A stretch of 5,815 nucleotides of DNA. Origin: Thermococcus sp. Its GTDB lineage: Archaea > Methanobacteriota_B > Thermococci > Thermococcales > Thermococcaceae. This document shows, piece by piece, positions 1-4,431 of this stretch. A model generated the notes under the pieces. It searched no databases. It was not told the DNA's origin and saw nothing but the letters and a program-made list of their open reading frames with translations. The stretch covers positions 1 to 5,815 of the forward strand of contig JAMOTW010000125.1 in the NCBI GenBank assembly GCA_027062125.1, in the 5' to 3' direction. The first letter of the stretch is position 1; the number at the start of each line of letters is the position of its first letter. A program made the translations under genes and the position numbers.

Positions 1-61
1 CCTCAACGAGGTTGTATTCCAGCCCGTCTATGCCCAGGATAACTATCCTTCCGGTTTCCAT
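1..61 (-). CDS. Alkaline-phosphatase-superfamily enzyme, N-terminal fragment (cut by left edge)
   Basis: Only the first 20 codons are visible, read from an ATG at 61-59 toward the left edge. They contain VILGIDGLE followed by YNLVE. A hydrophobic strand ending in G-x-D-G is the usual opening of cytosolic archaeal alkaline-phosphatase-superfamily proteins (type I phosphodiesterase / nucleotide pyrophosphatase / predicted phosphomutase), and its Asp is a metal ligand in that superfamily. The ATG is supported by GAGGTG at 73-68, six bases upstream. An in-frame GTG at 70-68 is possible but would lie within that site, and the next codon but one upstream is a TAA stop. There is no signal peptide, so the protein is likely cytoplasmic. 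It diverges from the sulfotransferase gene and shares the intergenic promoter region. The family call is fairly safe from the motif, but the substrate is unknown. It would be a second such enzyme flanking this cluster, besides the one at the right edge. Confidence 0.72.
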   Translation of the reverse strand, partial: METGRIVILGIDGLEYNLVE

Positions 62-67
62 CGGGTA

Positions 68-73
68 CACCTC
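68..73 (-). promoter_or_regulatory. Ribosome binding site of the left-edge gene
   Basis: GAGGTG on the minus strand lies six bases before the ATG at 61-59 and matches the archaeal anti-Shine-Dalgarno complement GGAGGTGA. It favours this ATG over the in-frame GTG that falls inside the site. Confidence 0.6.
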
Positions 74-77
74 TTAT

Positions 78-99
78 CCGCGCCTTCAGGCTCACGCGG
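78..99 (-). other. Possible leader hairpin before the left-edge gene
   Basis: An inverted repeat CCGCG (99-95) / CGCGG (82-78) with an inner CC/GG pair closing a four-base loop can form about seven GC pairs with one bulge. It ends four bases before the ribosome binding site. If transcription starts 25-27 bases past the TATA-like element at 124-132, the hairpin would stand almost at the 5' end of a roughly 40-base leader. It may be chance in a GC-rich region, and no known riboswitch pattern was recognised. Confidence 0.3.
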
Positions 100-123
100 T
101 CAATGGAATCTAAACCCAGTAAG

Positions 124-132
124 GTTTATAAC
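124..132. promoter_or_regulatory. Bidirectional TATA-like element overlapping a SurR-like site
   Basis: The nine bases GTTTATAAC contain TTTATAA on the plus strand and TTATAAA on the minus strand, so either strand offers an archaeal TATA box. Counting about 26 bases from the box centre puts the plus-strand start near 153-155, at the sulfotransferase ATG, and the minus-strand start near 102. The same bases form GTT-N3-AAC, the core of the binding pattern of SurR, the sulfur- and redox-responsive regulator of Thermococcales. The further GTT of the extended SurR consensus is absent on both strands. The TATA role is well supported by position. SurR binding is inference, because the TATA sequence itself supplies much of the match. 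Confidence 0.6.
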
Positions 133-154
133 TCCTACCCGCCACAATGGGCTG

Positions 155-1165
155 ATGAGGCCCCTGCTGCTTAAAACGCTGGCAAAATTCAACATGCTCG
201 TTGACATCGCCGCGTCGAGGATTCACAATTACTCCCCAAAGGACACTATCGCCGTTTTTGGCTCCCGCCGCTCCGGCTCCACATGGTTCATGGAGCTCAT
301 GGAGTCTCTACCAGGGTACCGATCCGTTTTCGAGCCGTTTCATCCGAGGTACTATCCAGAGTTCGGCAGGGTAGGTTTCCCCTACGATCCTTACGTCCCC
401 CTCCCTGGTGAATACGACCGCATAAGGGAGTACCTGGAAAGGAGCTTCTCAGGAAAGGTCTACATCCAGTTCCCCTACCGGATGGGTGTTGTTAAGAGGC
501 TGAAGGGCTCAAAGCTCGTCGTCAAGTTCGTCCGGGGAAACACAATCCTGCCATGGGTGGCGAGAACCTTTGAGATAAGGGGCTACTACTTCATAATTCG
601 CCACCCGTGTGCCACAATAGCATCCCAGCTGGCGACCGGTTTTCACTCCAGACTGCCCCTGGAGGGGCTCCTGAAGGAGGTTCAGAAGGTCCCCGAACTC
701 GGAGAACAGAGAGATCTCCTCAAAAAACTTGAGGGTATAAACTCGGAAATAGGGCGCCTCGCCGCAGTTTGGGCCCTTGAGAACTACATACCCCTTGCCT
801 CGGAGAAGCCGTACCCCTGGTACACGGTCGTCTACGAGAGGCTCGTGAGCGAGCCTGAGGAGGAGTTCCGGAGGGTCTTCGGCCACATCGGCGAGGAGGT
901 TCCTGAAGAGGCATGGAAGAAGATGAGAAAGCCGAGCATGGTGACGAGGAAGAGCTACGGCAGGGAGTACATCGGTACACCCAAGCAGCTCATCAAGTGG
1001 AAGGATCAGCTGAGCGAGAGGCAGGTTAGGGAGATACTTGAGGTGGTATCCTGGTTCGGACTGGACTTCTACGACGAGAGGCCTGAGCCGGATTACGACG
1101 CCCTCAGAGCGTGGGGTGTGACGTTCAGTTCGTCCCGGAGAGGAAGCGGGAGAGGAGTCTCTTAA
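155..1165 (+). CDS. PAPS-dependent sulfotransferase
   Basis: This 336-residue cytosolic protein should transfer a sulfo group from PAPS to an acceptor. The PAPS 5'-phosphosulfate loop is GSRRSGSTW at residues 36-44, after a beta strand (TIAVF). The position of the catalytic Lys of animal cytosolic enzymes is Arg, as in many bacterial and Golgi-type members. The 3'-phosphate motif is FIIRHPCATIAS at 146-157, with Arg149 and Ser157 spaced eight apart as in the family. A VVYERL segment (near 227) and WKDQLSERQ (282-290) before a C-terminal helix are also typical. There is no signal peptide or clear membrane segment. The ATG at 155 has only a poor ribosome site (GGGCTG) and lies at the predicted transcription start, so the message may be leaderless. 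The last 41 bases overlap the convergent flippase gene. The Ser/Arg/Gly-rich tail (about 322-336) looks like an extension beyond the conserved fold. Acceptor unknown; the neighbouring flippase suggests a glycan. Confidence 0.88.
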   Translation: MRPLLLKTLAKFNMLVDIAASRIHNYSPKDTIAVFGSRRSGSTWFMELMESLPGYRSVFEPFHPRYYPEFGRVGFPYDPYVPLPGEYDRIREYLERSFSGKVYIQFPYRMGVVKRLKGSKLVVKFVRGNTILPWVARTFEIRGYYFIIRHPCATIASQLATGFHSRLPLEGLLKEVQKVPELGEQRDLLKKLEGINSEIGRLAAVWALENYIPLASEKPYPWYTVVYERLVSEPEEEFRRVFGHIGEEVPEEAWKKMRKPSMVTRKSYGREYIGTPKQLIKWKDQLSERQVREILEVVSWFGLDFYDERPEPDYDALRAWGVTFSSSRRGSGRGVS

Positions 1166-2672
1166 CAGGTCCGAGGTTCACGCCGGTTCTGGCCTCGACG
1201 GCCTCTATAAGCTCAATGTCCTCCTTTTCGGCCGTCCTGAGCAGGAGTATTAGGATGACATAGCCAGCATAAACGGCGATTGTCACCGCAGCTGCGATAA
1301 TCAGCCCCCCGTCAATTCCCAGGAGTGCGGTTCCTCCTATCAATCCAAGGCCTGGAAGGAGTGTTTTGAGGTAATTCCCTCCAAACGGATGTATTCCCGT
1401 CTTCCTGTGGAGCCACCAGGTCCTGTACAGGTTGGCTGTGACGTAGGACACCGCGGTGGCCACGGCAGCTCCCTCTATGCCGTAGAGTGGGATGAGGATG
1501 ATGTTGAGTGCCACGTTGGCGGCCGCCGCGAAGAGGTTGCCGGTCAGGTTTGCGGAGGGTTCGCCGATGGCTATGAGGCTCATCCCGTTGAGGCCCATCA
1601 TCACGTGGAACATGAAGCCGGCTGAGAGTATCCGCAGGGCCGTGGCGGCGTCCGTGTACTTGGGGCCGAAGAAGAAGTTGATGGCGCTCTCCGGGAAGAC
1701 GAAGACGAAGAGGAACACCGGGAACGTGAGAATGAAGACCCATCTCGTGGTCGTGCGGTAGAGCTTCCTGAGCCCGTCTATGTCTCCGCTCGTGAAGAAG
1801 GCCGTTGCTATGGGCATGTAGAGGAAGCCCATCGAGTTGAGGAAGAGCGGTAAAAGCCTCGCTATCGGCGCCGCGCCGTTGTAAAGTCCAACAACATCGG
1901 GATTGAAGTAGTAGCCGAGCATCAGCGAGTCGGTCCAGCCCATCACGTAGTCGAGGATTCCCGTGAGCATCAGGGGAAAGGAAAACAAGAAGAGCTCCCT
2001 CGCCAGTCTCGCACTGAAGTGCAACCTTCTGGGGAGCAGGCCAAGCCTTATCATTCCCATGGTCGCTATTCCAGATGAGAGGAGCTGGGCGGTAACGTAG
2101 GCGATGAAGACGAAGGTGAAACCGAAGCCCAGCAGAATGCCCGTGATGAGTATCAGGAAGAAGAGGAGCGGGGGCAGGATGTTGCGGTAGTAGAGGTTCT
2201 CGCGCACCCTTCCGTGTCCCCTGGAAATCGCGACCAGTAGCATCGTCAGAACCATGAAGGGCAGCGCCGGGGCCGCAAGGCGGAGGGTCTCGCTGAGGTA
2301 GCGGTCGTTGAGCAGGGGGGCGATGTGGGGGGAGAGGTAGGCGGTCACCACCGCCATTACCACTGAGGCGGTTACGGCCATCGTCAGCCCAGTTGAGATG
2401 AGGGTTGGAACCTCTTCCCTCTTCTCCTTCAGGTAGCGGGATATCTCCCTGGGAAGGCCGCTCTGGAGGCCGAGGAGCGCTACCATCATCGCTATGCTGA
2501 GTACGGTCATCGTCAGCGTGAACGAACCGTACTGGTACCTGTCGAAGTACCTCGCTATCAACGTCCTGCTCAGAAAAGTGAGGAACATCGAGATTACCGT
2601 CCCCACGAGGACTATTCCCATGCCTCTGGCGACCTTCTGGAGTGCCTTCCCGGTTTCGTCCAAGCCGCTCAC
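1125..2672 (-). CDS. Wzx-like polysaccharide/oligosaccharide flippase (MOP superfamily)
   Basis: This 515-residue integral membrane protein has about 12-14 hydrophobic segments spread over residues 16-478 and a charged C-terminal tail (481-515). Family signatures are the N-terminal helix leading to FDRYQYGSF (43-51), LGLQSGLPREISRY (67-80), a central DSLMLGYY...VGLYNGAAPIARL block (248-273), FFFGPKYTDAATALRIL (333-349) and NVALNIILIPLYGIEGAA (386-403). Such proteins move lipid-linked saccharides across the membrane, so it may export glycan precursors for S-layer glycosylation or a surface polysaccharide. It is the last gene of the operon. The GTG at 2672 overlaps the upstream TGA stop as GTGA. 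The alternative TTG at 2663 (512 residues) has GGTGA five bases upstream, and that same TGA is the stop of the permease gene. Its 3' end overlaps the sulfotransferase end. Family assignment is strong; substrate and exact start are not settled. Confidence 0.9.
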   Translation of the reverse strand: MSGLDETGKALQKVARGMGIVLVGTVISMFLTFLSRTLIARYFDRYQYGSFTLTMTVLSIAMMVALLGLQSGLPREISRYLKEKREEVPTLISTGLTMAVTASVVMAVVTAYLSPHIAPLLNDRYLSETLRLAAPALPFMVLTMLLVAISRGHGRVRENLYYRNILPPLLFFLILITGILLGFGFTFVFIAYVTAQLLSSGIATMGMIRLGLLPRRLHFSARLARELFLFSFPLMLTGILDYVMGWTDSLMLGYYFNPDVVGLYNGAAPIARLLPLFLNSMGFLYMPIATAFFTSGDIDGLRKLYRTTTRWVFILTFPVFLFVFVFPESAINFFFGPKYTDAATALRILSAGFMFHVMMGLNGMSLIAIGEPSANLTGNLFAAAANVALNIILIPLYGIEGAAVATAVSYVTANLYRTWWLHRKTGIHPFGGNYLKTLLPGLGLIGGTALLGIDGGLIIAAAVTIAVYAGYVILILLLRTAEKEDIELIEAVEARTGVNLGPVKRLLSRFLSGTN

Positions 2673-3406
2673 CCGCTCATCAGTGTGAAGAGCCCTATCA
2701 GCAGGATTATGATGTTTATCGCCTTTTTAAGCTTCTCCCTGTCCGCCCTCCGGTTGACGTGGGTGCCGAGGTACACCCCTGGGATGGCCCCCAGGATAAG
2801 GGCTCCCGCCAGCAGGTAGTCCACACTGCCCATGCCCGCGTAGTTTACGAAGCTGAACGCCGACAGGGCCAGGCCGTAGGTTATCGTCACTCCAACGACG
2901 TCCCTCGGCTCGAGCCTGGCGACGTTCATGAGGGCGAAGCTCACTATGACGCCGGCACCGACGGAGGTGAACTGAACGGTCAGCCCGACTATGAATCCGA
3001 GAAGGTAAACGTAGGCCCATCTTGCCCTCACCGGGACCCGGAATTCGCCCTTAAGGAGGCTTAGAACCGCGCTGACAACGAGTATTATCCCCAGGAGCAC
3101 GGTAAGATTGTCGTTGAGGGTGTTCCGGTCCACCTCTCTGAGGATTATCCCGCCAAGAACTATCGCAGGAACGCTACCGGCGAAGAGCCTCGTTGCTATG
3201 TCGTACCTTATCCTGCCTCTCCTCCCGTGGAAGAAAACGCCGAAGACCCTCGTGACGGTGGCATAGAGGAGGTCCGTGCCAACGGCCACCAAAGGCTCAA
3301 CTCCGAGGAATATGAGGGAGGGCGTCATCAGTGCCCCGCCGCCGACCCCAGTGAGGCCGACGAGGAAGCCGACCAGGAAGCCCAGTCCCACGAATACGGG
3401 ATTCAA
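2669..3406 (-). CDS. TauE/SafE-family anion permease
   Basis: This 245-residue membrane protein is of typical TauE/SafE size (COG0730), a family tied to transport of sulfite, sulfoacetate, sulfate and other anions. It shows the usual internal duplication. Repeat 1 has GLTGVGGGALMTPSLI (17-32), VGTDLLYAT (42-50) and AGSVPAIVLGG (76-86). Repeat 2 has GLTVQFTSVGAGVIV (141-155), VGVTITYG (171-178) and AGALILGAIPGVYLG (200-214). Basic loops GRRGRIR (61-67) and HVNRRADREKLKK (216-228) fit the cytoplasmic side. The start is TTG at 3406, chosen because a strong GGAGG stands seven bases upstream and no better in-frame start lies near. It follows cysC by 20 bases and overlaps the flippase start by four. 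Next to APS kinase, sulfate or sulfite transport is the natural guess, but the direction and substrate cannot be read from sequence. Confidence 0.88.
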   Translation of the reverse strand: MNPVFVGLGFLVGFLVGLTGVGGGALMTPSLIFLGVEPLVAVGTDLLYATVTRVFGVFFHGRRGRIRYDIATRLFAGSVPAIVLGGIILREVDRNTLNDNLTVLLGIILVVSAVLSLLKGEFRVPVRARWAYVYLLGFIVGLTVQFTSVGAGVIVSFALMNVARLEPRDVVGVTITYGLALSAFSFVNYAGMGSVDYLLAGALILGAIPGVYLGTHVNRRADREKLKKAINIIILLIGLFTLMSG

Positions 3407-3413
3407 CGCCCTC

Positions 3414-3418
3414 CCTCC
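3414..3418 (-). promoter_or_regulatory. Ribosome binding site that fixes the permease TTG start
   Basis: GGAGG within AAAGGAGGGAGG on the minus strand ends seven bases before TTG at 3406-3404. It lies in the 20-base gap after the cysC stop and is the strongest ribosome binding site in the window. Confidence 0.65.
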
Positions 3419-3426
3419 TTTGAGAA

Positions 3427-3963
3427 TCAGGGTAGGTAGCCCAGCTCCCTGGCCTTAGCTATTACAGCCTCCACTTCCTCCTCCGGCGTCATCTTTGAGC
3501 TGTCCACTGTGACTTCTGGATTCTCCGGCTCTTCATAGACGCCGTCGTAGCCGGTGAGACCCTTTATCTCGCCCCTCAAAGCCTTGGCGTACAGCCCCTT
3601 CGGGTCGCGCTGAATCCTGACCTCCAGCGGGGCGTAGACGTAGACCTCGATGAAGTTCTCTATCTCCTTTCGCGCGTACTCTCTGACCGCTTTGTAGGGC
3701 GATATCAGAGAGACTATAGCTACCACACCGTTCCTGCTGAGGAGCTTGGCCATGTGGATGACGACGCGGTTGTGCATCTCCCTCGCTTCTTTCGAGAAGC
3801 CGAGGTTTGGATAGAGGGTCTTCCTTATCGTGTCCCCGTCGAGTATCTCCACGCGGTAGCCCATCTCCCTGAGTTTCCTTGCGAGCTTCACCGCTAAGGT
3901 CGTCTTCCCGGCACCGCTCGGCCCCGTGAGCCAGATTGTAAAGCCCTTTTCGAGGTTCTTCAT
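3427..3963 (-). CDS. cysC: Adenylylsulfate (APS) kinase
   Basis: This enzyme catalyses ATP + APS to ADP + PAPS, the activated sulfate used by sulfotransferases. The protein has 178 residues, the normal length of a single-domain CysC. It carries the Walker A loop GPSGAGKT (14-21), ILDGDTIRK (40-48) with the APS-site Asp and Arg, LGFSKEAREMHNRV (54-67), a SLISPYKAVRE segment (85-95) that corresponds to the usual S-x-I-S-P-Y motif, and FIEVYVYAPLEV then QRDPKGLYAKALRGEIKG (lid and substrate region), ending with ENPEVTVD. No ATP sulfurylase domain is fused. The ATG at 3963 lies three bases after the DUF2283 stop. GGGATGA before it is a weak ribosome site, so translation may be coupled. With no PAPS reductase in the window and a sulfotransferase close by, PAPS is probably made for sulfation. 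An ATP sulfurylase must exist elsewhere to supply APS. Confidence 0.95.
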   Translation of the reverse strand: MKNLEKGFTIWLTGPSGAGKTTLAVKLARKLREMGYRVEILDGDTIRKTLYPNLGFSKEAREMHNRVVIHMAKLLSRNGVVAIVSLISPYKAVREYARKEIENFIEVYVYAPLEVRIQRDPKGLYAKALRGEIKGLTGYDGVYEEPENPEVTVDSSKMTPEEEVEAVIAKARELGYLP

Positions 3964-3966
3964 GGT

Positions 3967-4179
3967 TCATCCCGCCGTCGCTTCTTCCAGTTTAAATGTT
4001 ATCTCTGTTATCGGGGCATGGGTTCTCATGGAGGCCCCTATTATCTCGATACCTACTATCTCTCCGTTTTCACCGTAATCTACGAGGACCCCCTCCTCGA
4101 CTTCCACGGTATCAACTACTTTGGCATGGCTGAACCTGATGTACATCACATCATGCTTGGGATCGTATGATATCTCCAT
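3967..4179 (-). CDS. DUF2283 family small protein, possible antitoxin partner
   Basis: This 70-residue protein begins with the family pattern ISYDPKHDVMYIRFS (3-17), then VVDTVEVEEGVLVDY (21-35) and a NGEIVGIEIIGAS (38-50) strand, which match DUF2283 in order and length. The role of the family is not established. It is often encoded beside DUF4258 proteins, and the pair has been proposed as a type II toxin-antitoxin module. The ATG at 4179 directly follows the TAG stop of the DUF4258 gene, with GGTGA four bases upstream inside that gene's last codons, so the two are surely translated together. The pair lies inside the operon, just before cysC. No DNA-binding motif is visible. If it is not an antitoxin, it could be a small accessory or regulatory protein. 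Confidence 0.85.
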   Translation of the reverse strand: MEISYDPKHDVMYIRFSHAKVVDTVEVEEGVLVDYGENGEIVGIEIIGASMRTHAPITEITFKLEEATAG

Positions 4180-4431
4180 CTACTCACCCCCGTATTTCTT
4201 TATCTTCGAGGTAACGTAGGCCGTGATGACCACTATGTCATTCTCAATTTCCTCGTAAATAACCCTAATGAGCTTTCCGTCTATTCGTTTTTGCGCCACT
4301 TTTCTTCCAATGTATCCCTCTGTGGTGTCATCGGGCGATTGGAGAGCTTCTTCCACGAGTTCCCTGCTTATCCCCCTCTCCTTCATTCTCTCCAGCGCAT
4401 GTGGAATGTATTTTATGGTCAAGTGCATCAC
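4180..4431 (-). CDS. DUF4258 family small protein, possible RelE-like toxin
   Basis: At up to 83 residues this protein shows the DUF4258 pattern: YIPHALERMKERGIS (8-22) with His11, Arg15 and Arg19, then EEALQSPDD, a RKVAQKRIDGKLIRVIYEE strand block and DIVVITAYVTSK near the end. DUF4258 proteins resemble RelE/ParE-fold toxins and occur as the first gene of pairs with DUF2283, as here. Toxicity is inference and has not been shown. The start is uncertain. GTG 4431 overlaps the upstream stop as GTGA, ATG 4428 overlaps it as TGATG, and TTG 4422 (80 residues) has GGTGAT four bases before it. Part of the gene is clearly poorer in GC than its neighbours: bases 4201-4320 hold 51 G/C of 120, against 38 of 60 at 4801-4860 in the phosphodiesterase gene. 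This fits a later insertion of the pair into the operon. Confidence 0.85.
   Translation of the reverse strand: MMHLTIKYIPHALERMKERGISRELVEEALQSPDDTTEGYIGRKVAQKRIDGKLIRVIYEEIENDIVVITAYVTSKIKKYGGE

Noticed and set aside
509..980. Minus-strand open frames opposite the sulfotransferase.
   Set aside because: They lie fully antisense to a well supported gene, and one is almost pure Ser/Arg/Pro, typical of a shadow reading.
1191..1203. GGCC-TCGAC-GGCC inverted repeat shortly after the sulfotransferase stop, as a terminator.
   Set aside because: It has only four pairs, no T-run follows, and it is coding sequence of the flippase gene.
1312..1743. Open frames inside the flippase gene on both strands (for example 1312-1743 minus, 1389-1625 and 1492-1761 plus).
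   Set aside because: They are alternative-frame readings of a GC-rich gene. The products are rich in His, Arg, Pro or low-complexity sequence and lack family motifs.
3427..3963. CysC as part of assimilatory sulfate reduction to cysteine.
   Set aside because: No PAPS reductase or sulfite reductase gene is visible, while a PAPS-using sulfotransferase is; this cannot be excluded for genes outside the window.
3533..3970. A 145-codon open frame on the minus strand beginning ATGAACCATG, just before the cysC start.
   Set aside because: It overlaps cysC in another frame, its product shows no recognisable fold or motif, and the cysC frame has every family signature.
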